Shown here one piece after another: positions 1 through 9,955 of a DNA stretch of 64,000 bases. Under the pieces are notes generated by a model. The model was given only the letters and a program-made list of their open reading frames with translations. It was not told the origin of the DNA and made no database searches. Position numbers and translations under genes: made by a program. Position 1 is the stretch's first letter. Each line of letters begins with the position of its first letter. The stretch spans positions 8,122,741 through 8,186,740 of the forward strand of contig RPFO01000065.1 in the NCBI GenBank assembly GCA_009746045.1. The letters are read 5' to 3'. The stretch is from Mesostigma viride. Lineage: Eukaryota; Streptophyta; Mesostigmatophyceae; Mesostigmatales; Mesostigmataceae.

Positions 1-263
1 CACCGTACATCACACAGCCGTATATCGTACCATATACCATGCAGATGTCAACTCTTAGCGATTGGCCAACATACAAGCATTATGGAACGTTTTGTTATGG
101 GAGGTGTCCATCATCCAGGGCACGGCTTCGACCGCAGCAGATGCATAACCGAAACCACACTGGCACAGTGGCACTAGAGGACCCCACGAGAAAACTATGA
201 GAGAGACGTTTCTCCCATTTGGGGGCATAAGCCACCCCAGCGTTCTTGTCCGGCCAACCATTA

Positions 264-416
264 ATGAATGACCATGCAGACAATTACCACCAAGGGCTAG
301 CGACATTAATGAATAACCACGTAGACGATACCACCAAGGGCTAGTGAATAACCACGTAGACGATACCACCAAGGGCTAGTGAATAACCACGTAGACAATA
401 CCACCAAGGGCTAGCG
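264..416. repeat. Short tandem repeat, units of about 35-44 bp
   Basis: The motif CCACCAAGGGCTAG recurs at 287, 331, 366 and 401, followed by GTGAATAACCACGTAGAC-like sequence. Spacings are 44, 35 and 35 bp. It lies beyond the last recognised exon of the ankyrin gene, probably in the next intron. Confidence 0.85.
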
Positions 417-499
417 ACTCATGGTTAACAACTTGAAGTTTCCCCACCTTTGGGGTATCATTCCCACCACCGCAGCAACTTTGTTGCCTATACGCTAGT

Positions 500-1025
500 A
501 GTAAATATCTCAAATAGATTTGGGCGTGAGCGTGAATATGCGCACCATGCTAGAGGCTTGACCATTATTGACTAATGAAGGGACTGAAGAATGTGCCATC
601 TTTGGGCGTCAGCGCCACGATCCGCCGCTCCGCTATTGACTTTCCCACGTTTGGGCGTGAGCGCCACGATGCGCGCGGTGCTAGTCATTCCATCCACAGA
701 AAAGACTCAATAGCATGTAGCCCATAACTAATCGAATCCCACCTTTCGGCGTGAGCGCCACGATGCGCCGTTCCGCGTCATCCACCTCCGCGTCCGACAC
801 GTTGGTGGGCTTGCCCAAAAAGTAGGTGCTCCAGTCGCCGATCTGGGCACACGTACGAGGAGACACCCAATAACGACAGGAGTCATTGGCATGTTGCCCA
901 AAAAGTAGGCGCTCCAGTTGCCGCTCGGGGCACACATAGGGGAAGAGAAACTATAACGATCATAATCATGGGTAGACTTTTAAATTTAAATTGCCCAGGA
1001 AGCAGGAGCTCGAGTCGCCCAAAAC
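500..1025 (-). repeat. Degenerate copies of both borders of exon 743-842
   Basis: The 3' end of the exon plus its donor (coding RRIVALTPKG on the minus strand) reappears with junctions near 648/649, 599/600 and, weaker, 518/519. The 5' part of the exon (GDWSTYFLG) reappears at about 880-935 (GNWSAYFLGN) and at about 990-1022 (GDSSSCFLGN). The copies are diverged and not in one frame, so I treat them as intronic duplications and not as further exons. Confidence 0.7.
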
Positions 1026-4000
1026 ATGACCAAAAACACAAACTCAAAAACAAAAGAACGAACACAAACAACAGCATCAAGAAACATGAAAAACAACTTA
1101 GCAACAAGACAAAGAAAAAAAAAACAACATGGAAAAAAAGTCCTTCCAGGACACCTATCCTCTTTCACCGAATTCCATCCTCAATTCACCTCCCTTGGAG
1201 CAGAGGAATTGCTGCACATAGCCTATCCTCTTTCCGCACGCTTTACTTATTTTTTATTCTCCCTCCCTCCACCCACCGTGGAATAGAGGAACCGCTGCAC
1301 AAACGGCTGGTGTTCAAGGAAAACCGCCTTCTTGACCGGATACTTGTCCCCGAACAAACTCTCCGTGAGCATCTCCACGACCGTGCCCCACACAGGCGCC
1401 GGCAGCTCATCCAGCTGCGCCGGGTCCATGGCCACCAGCACGCTCCCCTGGGGCCCCGCCTCGTCCAGGTGGGCATGAAGCACCATGCGGCGCCAGCTGC
1501 TGCTACACGCACTGCTGCAGCAGCTGCTGCACCCGTGCTTGTCCTTGTCCTTGTCCTTGTCACGCGAGTCCCTCGCAGCGGCCAGCTTGCTATTGTTCCC
1601 GCCCCCGGCGCTGTTATTGTTGCTGCCCCCTGTCCCTTTTTTCGCCTTCTCCGCGGGCCCGCCTTTCTTGTCCGCATCGGACCCACCTTTGGCGTTGTCA
1701 CCGGCCGTGCCGGCGCCCGTGGACGTGCCACCTGGCTTTCCCAAGTCGCCCAGGCTTACGTTGGCCTCATTCTCCACACTCTCCTTGATGGCGAGCATGA
1801 CCGAGTAGAGGCAGGACTCGGCCACGGCGGACGGCTCGCAGTGGCAGTAGCCGGAGAGAGCCATGGCCACCCGCGCAAGGACGACCACCTTCTCCTCGTA
1901 TGTCAGGTAGCCGTAGGGGAACTGGGGGAAGAGGGGGGAAGAGGGGGAGGGGGGGGACGAGGGGAGAAGAGGGGGGACGAGGGGGGACGAGGGGGACGAG
2001 GGGGGAAGAGGGGGGAAGAGGGGGAAGAGGGGGACGAGGGGAGAAGAGGAAGGAAGAGGGGGGAAGAGGGGGAAGAGGGGGAAGAGGGGGACGAGGGGGG
2101 AAGAGGGGGAAGAGGGGAGAAGAGGGGGGAAGAGGGGGAAGAGGGGAGAAGAGGGGGAAGAGGGGGACGAGGGGGACGAGGGGGAAGAGGGGGACAAGGG
2201 GGACGAGGGGGACGAGGGGGAAGAGGGGGAAGAGGGGGGAAGAGGGGGAAGAGGGGGAAGAGGGGGAAGAGGGGGAAGAGGGGGAAGAGGGGGAAGAGGG
2301 GGAAGAGGGGGAAGAGGGGGAAGAGGGGGACGAGGGGAGAAGAGGGGGGAAGAGGGGGACGAGGGGGACGAGGGGGAAGAGGGGGACGAGGGGGAAGAGG
2401 GGGAAGAGGGGGAAGAGGGGGAAGAGGGGGAAGAGGGGGGAAGAGGGGGAAGAGGGGGGACGAGGGGGACGAGGGGGACGAGGGGGACGAGGGGAACAGG
2501 GGGACGAGGGGGAAGAGCGGGGAAGAGGGGGAAGAGGGGGGAAGAGGGGGAAGAGGGGGAAGAGGGGGAAGAGGGGGGAAGAGGGGGACAAGGGGGGACG
2601 AGGGGACGAGGGGGAAGAGGGGGACGAGGGGGACGAGGGGGAAGAGGGGACGAGGGGGAAGAGGGGGAAGAGGGGGAAGAGGGGGAAGAGGGGGAAGAGG
2701 GGGAAGAGGGGGACGAGGGGGACGAGGGGGGAAGAGGGGGAAGAGGGGAGAAGAGGGGGAAGAGGGGGAAGAGGGGGAAGAGGGGGAAGAGGGGGACGAG
2801 GGGGACGAGGGGGAAGAGGGGGACAAGGGGGACGAGGGGGAAGAGGGGGAAGAGGGGGAAGAGGGGGAAGAGGGGGACGAGGGGGGAAGAGGGGGACGAG
2901 GGGGACGAGGGGGAAGAGGGGGACGAGGGGGGAAGAGGGGGAAGAGGGGGAAGAGGGGGACGAGGGGGAAGAGGGGGAAGAGGGGGAAGAGGGGGAAGAG
3001 GGGGAAGAGGGGGAAAGAGGGGGACGAGGGGGACGAGGGGGGAAGAGGGGAAGAGGGGGAAGAGGGGGACGAGGGGGGACGAGGGGGACGAGGGGGACGA
3101 GGGGGACGAGGGGGACAAGGGGGACGAGGGGGACCAGGGGGAAGAGGGGGACGAGGGGGACGAGGGGGACGAGGGGGGAAGAGGGGGAAGAGGGGGAAGA
3201 GGGGGAAGAGGGGGAAGAGGGGGAAGAGGGGAAGAGGGGGGACGAGGGGGACGAGGGGGAAGAGGGGGAAGAGGGGGAAGAGGGGGAAGAGGGGAAGAGG
3301 GGGAAGAGGGGGAAGAGGGGGAAGAGGGGGACGAGGGGGACGAGGGGGACGAGGGGGACGAGGGGGAAGAGGGGGAAGAGGGGGACGAGGGGGGAACAGG
3401 GGGACGAGGGGGGAAGAGGGGGAAGAGGGGGAAGAGGGGGAAGAGGGGGAAGAGGGGGAGAGGGGGAAGAGGGGGAAGAGGGGGAAGAGGGGGAAGAGGG
3501 GGGAAGAGGGGGAAGAGGGGGAAGAGGGGGAAGAGGGGGACGAGGGGACGAGGGGGGGAGAGGGGGAGAGGGGGAAGAGGGGGAAGAGGGGGAAGAGGGG
3601 GAAGAGGGGGAAGAGGGGGAAGAGGGGGAAGAGGGGGAAGAGGGGGAAGAGGGGGAAGAGGGGGAAGAGGGGGAAGAGGGGGACGAGGGGGAAGAGGGGG
3701 AAGAGGGGGAAGAGGGGGAAGAGGGGGAAGAGGGGGAAGAGGGGGAAGAGGGGGACGAGGGGGACGAGGGGGACGAGGGGGACGAGGGGGAAGAGGGGGA
3801 AGAGGGGGAAGAGGGGGAAGAGGGGGAAGAGGGGGAAGAGGGGGGACGAGGGGGAAGAGGGGGACGAGGGGGACGAGGGGGACGAGGGGGAAGAGGGGGA
3901 AGAGGGGGAAGAGGGGGAAGAGGGGGAAGAGGGGGAAGAGGGGGACGAGGGGGACGAGGGGGAAGAGGGGGGAAGAGGGGGACGAGGGGGGAAGAGGGGG

Positions 4001-7000
4001 AAGAGGGGGAAGAGGGGGAAGAGGGGGAAGAGGGGGAAGAGGGGGAAGAGGGGGAAGAGGGGGGAAGAGGGGGACGAGGGGGAAGAGGGGGACGAGGGGG
4101 ACGAGGGGGGAAGAGGGGGACGAGGGGGAAGAGGGGGAAGAGGGGGACGAGGGGGACGAGGGGGAAGAGGGGGAAGAGGGGGAAGAGGGGGAAGAGGGGG
4201 AAGAGGGGGAAGAGGGGGAAGAGGGGTACGAGGGGGACGAGGGGGAAGAGGGGGACGAGGGGGAAGAGGGGGAAGAGGGGGAAGAGGGGGACGAGGGGGA
4301 CGAGGGGGAAGAGGGGGATGAGGGGGATGAGGGGGAAGAGGGGGGGAGAGGGAGACAAGGGAGAGGGGGAAAAAGGGGGGGGGGGGACAAGGGGGTTTGG
4401 GGCAAGGAAACGGCGGGTCAGGTCGGGGGAGGGGGGAAGAACGAGGTATTGGTATGGGAAGGGAGGGGAGAGGAGCATAAGTAGGCAAATGGTAGCCGGT
4501 GCAGGGTCAGCAAGAGTGGTGTGGTGGTGATGATGATGGTGGCCATGATGGTGATGATGACCACAATGAAAAATAAAAACTTAATGTATATATATCCACA
4601 GGGGGGGGGGGCTGGCAAGCGGTCGTGGCTGAGCACAACTGCATCCCACGGCGACCCCTATTCGCTGTCATGGGGATCAAAGGGTGACATGTACCAGGAT
4701 CAAAGGGTGACATGTACCAGGATTAAAGGGTGCTATACTGCAGTGTGCACAGAGTGGCAGTTGAGACGCTGTGCAGTAGAGGCAAAAGGGAAAACAAAGA
4801 GCTTTCTCTTACACCCCCCGCCCCACGTTTGAGATTCCCAGGTTTAGGATCTTGAGACCCTGGATTTGAAACTTCAGGTTTAAGATCGCAGGGCTGGTTT
4901 TGGGCAAAAAGATCTAAAAGTTGGTACAAAATGCTGCAAAGTTATATCAATTGGCGGGCATTTGGTGGGCTCCGGCGGGGCGCGCCGCGCCACGCCCCCT
5001 TAGGTTTAAGATCGCCTACAGCTCTCAGCTTTAAGATCGTCAGCCCTGGATTTGATTTTAGGTTTAAGATCGCAGCCCTGGGTCGGACGGACCCCAATCT
5101 TTAACGTGGGGCTAGGGGTGTATTCTAGCTCAGCTCCTACCATTGAAATAGGTGCTGTGCGGCCTCCTAATGGGTTACCTGTATAAAGCGCTTGGAGAGT
5201 TCTTTTTTTCAATACATCCTCCAACTTTCTTCTGGTGCTTCAGTAACATGGGCACACCATGCTATTGTAGCGACGAGGAATACAGGATGGACAAAGCTTG
5301 ATAGGAGAAGGGAGCTCCAGGTAAAGAGTCACCTTATCAATACGAAACGCCATTAGCCAGGTTAACACACTACGGAGAGCTGCTTCGCGTCCAGCTCTTG
5401 AACCACTTGACAACCCAACAGGTGACCCCCTTGGCTAGCCAACACGGAACGCACCACGGAGAGCTGCTTCGCGTCCAGCTCTTGAACCACTCGACAACCC
5501 AACAGGTGACCCCCTTGGCTAGCCAACACGGAACGCACCACAGAGACCCTAAACCCTAAACCCTAAACCCTAAACCCTAAACCCTAAACCCTAAACCCTA
5601 AACACGGAACGCACCACGGAGACCTGCTTCGAGTTGAGCTCGAGCTCCTTGCGCGCCGTCTCCAGCCCTCGCTCAAACAGCGTCGCCATGGCGCCCTGCA
5701 GGACCAGGAACGGCTTCACCCGCACAGGCTCCTTGCTGCTGCCACCCGCACCCGCGCCGCCCGCGGCAGCCCCCGCGCCCCCGCAGTGCCCATAGCTGCT
5801 GCCGCCGCCACCGACGCACACGGCCCCCTTCTCCCCCCCCGCCCCCAGCCCCCCATTTTTACTTGTCTTGCCGTTAGCCGCGTTTGTTTGCGCTGGTGCG
5901 GCCCCAACCGCCGCTGCCCCCCCCTTGCTAATTGTCCCACCGTCTTTACTACCCCCAGGGGCCGGCGCGGCTGTTTTTGCCTTGGATGCAGGCGCCTTTG
6001 CGACCGGAGCAGTCGATTTGCTGTCGGTTCCCGGGCCTTGCCCTCCCGTGTTGTTTCCCCCCGTGGCGGCAGGCTTTGGTTTTGCATCACTCGTGGTCGG
6101 CTCCGGGATCGACTTGGCCCCCCCCGCTGCCCCCCCCTGCCCCGCGGGCACGCCCAGGGTTATTGTGGGTTGACACGTGGCGGGTGCGGACGCGTTCTGC
6201 TGCGGAGATCCCAGGGACGGTGCACACACGAGGGGAGAAGTGGAGAAGCGGGACAAGATTTTATGGCCGAGTACACTAATATGTCACCAGTATGTCTCCA
6301 CTACGTCAATAAACTCTGAGGATGGGCGTGAATGATGGGCCGGCGCTACAAAACTGAAGTATTGTCACTATAACAGTCATTTCGGCGAGTGCTTGACATG
6401 CAAAGCACTAGCAGGCGCAACCAGTTTGGCTTCGGCACAGTCGGTACAAGTAACACTAACACTTAAGTATAGTGACAGAAAACGCACCAGCAGCGACCGG
6501 ATGACCTCTGGGTGGCTCGCAGCCGAGAGCGGCGTGAGGCCCAGGGCGTCCGGCAGCAGCAACGCCGCGCCGTACGCCAGCAGCGTCCGCACCACCCCCG
6601 CGTGGCCCGCCTGCGTGGCGAGGAACAGTGGGGTGCGCCGGGTGCCCGGCTCCAGCACGTCCACCTTGGCGACCGCCCGGCCGGATGCCATCGGGTCTGC
6701 CAGCAGAACCTGGGCCACGCCCAGGTGGCCGCGAAGCGCCGCGCGGTGTAGCGGGTAGTGACCCTCCTTGTTGTCCGTCAACTGGGGGTAGAAGGGGGTC
6801 GGGGTCGGGGGCGGGGGCGGGGGGGTGGGGGTTGGGGGGGGGAGGGGGAGTGGGCAAATCCGACACAACGCACAGAAAACGCGGGCAGGCGAGTGAAGCG
6901 CAAGGGGCGGGCAGGCGAGTGAAGCAAAAGGGGAACCGCACAAATGAGAAAGGAACAAGATTGAAAAGGACTAGGTAATGGATAGGAGTTCTGAAACAAC

Positions 7001-8616
7001 GGAGGTGAAGTGGAATAGCGAAGGAGTAAATGAGGAAAAACAAAGGGCTCGAGAAGGGAAAGAGAAAACTCACAAGGATTAGGAGTGAGTAGGAAATGAA
7101 GAAAGGTGGTCACAAAAGAGGTCAAGAGCGCGGCAGCTCCAGTGGTCCCACCCAGGACAAGAAGATCTAGAACTAGGCAAAGTGACTCCTTATGGAAGGG
7201 GCAGCCGTTGCAAACAGTCCCCCTCACACATGGTCTCCCTAGACAAGGGAAAGAATTCGAAGCCCATCCCTCGCCGAGGTGTAGGCTGGAGCCAGGCACG
7301 TTTGGGGTCGGGTAAATGGCCGCATGCACCGATGTCATGATAGGGTGACAAGGGTGTTGCATGGTGCGTGTGTGTGGGCCCAGTGGGATGATCCAGGTGC
7401 GTAGGACGATGCATGGCACGGCTTGAGGATTCTGTTCGCATAACGAGGTAGGGTAGGGTTCGGAGGGCATGCGTTGGCCGTTTCGCAGGTAGAAAGAGAA
7501 GGCGCCATTGAACCAACCGACTTATCCGTGGCCTATAACTGTTTAGGGTTTACCCTAAACCCTAGTCCCTAAACCACTGAACCAACCGACTTATCCGTGG
7601 CCTATAACCCTCCTCCGTCGTCACAGGACTGACGCTGCTTGTGACCAGACTGTAAACATGGTACGTTGGCAGAAAGACGACATGAAATCAAATGCCCTGA
7701 CAGGGTGACCAACGACATCCGCAAGGTTCCAAGGGCATCATGGCTTGCTATCTCTCGGTGACTGCAACACAAGCCACAGTAATGAAGAAGACGTGCATGC
7801 GGGCTTGCATGAAAACATACGAGAGATTCTCTTTTCCGGCACGCTAGTCTGCGGGGAAAAAATCGAATGTGCGATGAGGAAACATGCGTCGATGATGCTT
7901 CGATTGTTCCAGGGTTTCATGTTGGGAGAACCAAATCCGGGCAAATCTGGTATCAATAACACGAATATACTGCCCAGTACCATACAACATCTGGCCACAC
8001 ACAACACCCTGCATACCTCCGGGCTTGCCCCTTTGCCTAGAAGAAATGTGACCATATCCGCGTGTCCAGCGTCCGCTGCCCACCACAAGGCGGTGGCTTT
8101 TCTCGTCTCGGCCTGGGCTCCTTCTGACCCGCTTTTCGCCTCTTTGTCGAATGGAAAGCAAAGCTCATTCATTCCGACGCCATTAGCGAGACACTTTTCT
8201 ACGGCAGCTCGCTGTCCACTAATGGCCGCCTCTGCCAATATGGAAGGCCAGCAAACAGACGACTTCGATCCAGGCCCGGACTCCATGTCCGACACGCCGT
8301 CGGAGGAAGACTCAGGACGCGCTCGCTTTTGGTTGGACCCAACCACGCCATTTGCAGATTCGGCATTCTTGTCCTTTTTGGACGGCACTGCCTTGTTAGA
8401 AGAGCTTGCAGGTGCGTCAGAATCAACCGGCTGCGAACTTTCTTCCTTTTCTGAGGCTGACGGGGGCCCTTTGTGCGCGGCGAGGACGCCGGCCAGGCCA
8501 ACGCCGCGCGAGGCGGCAGCACTCTTCTTCCGCGAGTTCACCATTTCACCAGCTTGTGAGTTAGGAACGGTAGTGGTGCAGTAAAAATCTGTCAAAGCTG
8601 TCTGCCTAAGGTTCAT
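743..8616 (-). CDS. Ankyrin-repeat protein gene, multi-exon, 3' end probably beyond the window
   Basis: Five exons join in frame on the minus strand with GT-AG borders: 8544(or 8616)-8017, 6781-6488, 6199-5624, 1921-1277 and 842-743. The first four introns are phase 0; the last visible exon ends in phase 1, so more exons should lie to the left. Two ATGs are possible: 8616, or 8544 (beginning MVNSRKKS), which I prefer. Exon 1 gives a Ser/Lys-rich, possibly nuclear N-terminus and the first ankyrin units (ATALWWAADAGHADMVTFLL). Exon 2 continues them (GHYPLHRAALRGHLGVAQVL and TPLFLATQAGHAGVVRTLL). Exon 3 is a Gly/Ala/Lys low-complexity linker followed by a predicted helix ending ARKELELNSKQ. Exons 4-5 encode a conserved-looking region I do not recognise, interrupted by a low-complexity stretch. 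Ankyrin repeats bind other proteins, so an adaptor role is likely, but the partner and compartment are unknown. Exon borders are inferred by eye. Confidence 0.72.
1923..4396. repeat. 2.5-kb 9-bp G/A-rich minisatellite (GGGGGAAGA / GGGGGACGA)
   Basis: The plus strand is almost pure GGGGGAAGA units mixed with GGGGGACGA units, with occasional extra or missing G. Because the unit is nine bases, all three frames on both strands stay open, which creates artificial ORFs of about 860-1100 codons (EEG, KRG, GRG, SSP, LFP repeats). On the gene strand (minus) it is an unbroken C/T tract that ends in the CAG acceptor of the exon starting at 1921. It therefore sits where a polypyrimidine tract belongs and looks like a hugely expanded one. 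Confidence 0.95.
5346..5630. repeat. Tandem duplications of an exon-donor junction
   Basis: The minus-strand exon end GAGCTCAACTCGAAGCAG with donor GT (border at 5624/5623) has two downstream copies with borders near 5464 and 5380. Both carry CT where the donor GT should be. The two copies are 84 bp apart and share long flanking sequence, so this is a local tandem duplication that spans a splice junction. Confidence 0.8.
5547..5602. repeat. Interstitial telomeric repeat, 8 x CCCTAAA
   Basis: Eight exact heptamers of the TTTAGGG type lie inside an intron of the ankyrin gene. The sequence AACACGGAACGCACCAC(A/G)GAG occurs immediately on both sides as a direct repeat. The tract thus looks inserted between two copies of a short local duplication. 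Confidence 0.95.
7506..7610. repeat. Second telomere-like tract flanked by a direct duplication
   Basis: A core of TTTAGGG and CCCTAAACCCTA heptamers, partly inverted and degenerate (about 7541-7573), is bracketed by two copies of a segment of roughly 31 bp (GAACCAACCGACTTATCCGT and onward). It lies in the first intron of the ankyrin gene and has the same architecture as the tract at 5547. Confidence 0.85.
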
Positions 8617-9608
8617 TCCCTTCGCACCCTACGCACGCGCATTGAACGGTTCACGCCCATGGCACTAATAAGTTCGAAAGCCGCCTAATAAGAGCGTCTT
8701 TTACAAAGGTACTCGGAGGTGCTGGTGGCTTTGTCCGGGAAAGGTGCTCATGCCAACGCTGGAGAGCTCCTTAGTTACCCCCGCTAACAGCGAAACTATG
8801 GATACACACCATGGGAAAGCGTAGCCTACTGGAGGGCATGTGTCGCGTCCAAGTCGTCTCGATCCTGACGCCTAACCTCGCCTAACGCTGTAGTTTTTTT
8901 GCATTGGAAAGAAATACGCGCACATGGGGCCGGATCACAGTGGCTGGGCAGCTTTATTTTGCCGCGAAATCCTTGGCTCACGACTCTAGCCGCGCGGGCC
9001 AGGTGGAAAGAAAGTCTTAGGCACCTGTCCCCGATTGCCACGTTGCTCCAAAGAAGCTTCCAGGGTCCGAGTAGGTTGCTCAGGAAATTCACTTTAGCTT
9101 GGCAGCATTAAGATGCACCCGTGCTGTGACGTGACTTGGTCTTCCTCTAGGAACGTGGGCACTTAATGACGACTTCATGCCTTGAATTAATTAGCAAGGG
9201 GTTCGTTCACGTGTGTACTGCGTACCGCAATAATCGCTTACAGTTATACCTACGCGATCAAACTTCGAAACGCTATGCTCCATAGCCAACCATAGCACAA
9301 CACTATAGCCATCTCTACTTGCTTGCACTCAGGAAGTATTGATAATACAGCATGAGAACTTACACACCTGTATTTGATCAAAGATAATACGCACGGCTGT
9401 GCATGCGCAGCTCAGGACCTTGCAACCGACTTGTTCGTTACGATTATGGTTGCTTCTCTTACGCGGGCTTTCGAGACATCTGGAGTTTATTTATGGGCAC
9501 TAACTACGGAAAAGTAGTTTAATGCTGGCCATATTAAGAACGTTCAAGGTTGTGCAGCCAGCATTGTTACGGACAGCTTCGTGTACTATGCAGACATCTT
9601 CCAATTTT
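8617..9608. other. Intergenic region between divergent genes
   Basis: This stretch separates the ankyrin gene (minus) from the MESH1-like gene (plus) and should hold both promoters. I see no convincing coding region, repeat or clear TATA box. Short open frames near 8826-9111 lack any recognisable motif. Confidence 0.5.
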
Positions 9609-9650
9609 ATGGGTGGCAGCACTGGCGACGAAGTTGGACTCTTGTTGAAG
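9609..9650 (+). CDS. Candidate first exon of the MESH1-like gene
   Basis: An ATG at 9609 opens 14 codons (MGGSTGDEVGLLLK) that end exactly at a GT donor. The length and a short leucine-rich start are what MESH1 N-termini show. However, I could not find the small exon needed to join it to the supported exon at 9956, which needs two bases from a previous exon. The assignment is tentative. Confidence 0.25.
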
Positions 9651-9955
9651 GTATCCAGACTCGGGGCAACAACTGGCCATGACCTTTGAGAGTTTCCAGA
9701 TTGACCTGAGTGAATGCCTAACCTTCGCGTCGTTTTCTTTCACTGGCAACTTCGTCAATCCCGCAGGCAACTAATTTCGCGGCCTTAAAGCACAGGTGAG
9801 GTTTGCCGTGAAAGTTGATGAACGAAACCATTTAAAGAGTAGCTTTGGACAACATGAATTGCTTCTAGGCTTCCCAGCTGTCCGCGTCGTCTTTGTGGTT
9901 TGCCAAAACTAACAAAACTCGCCTGGCTCGTCCGGCTGGCTCGTGTAACTGCCAG

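Noticed and set aside
968-4530. Very long ORFs (about 860-1117 codons) on both strands
   Set aside because: They are open only because the 9-bp repeat is a multiple of three; the peptides are pure EEG/KRG/SSP/LFP repeats with no start context.
5547-5602. Chromosome end
   Set aside because: The tract is only 56 bp and gene exons continue on both sides, so it is interstitial.
7738-8016. Continuation of the ankyrin exon past the donor at 8016
   Set aside because: Similarity to ankyrin units ends exactly at the GTATGC donor, and the next ankyrin unit begins at 6781 in phase.
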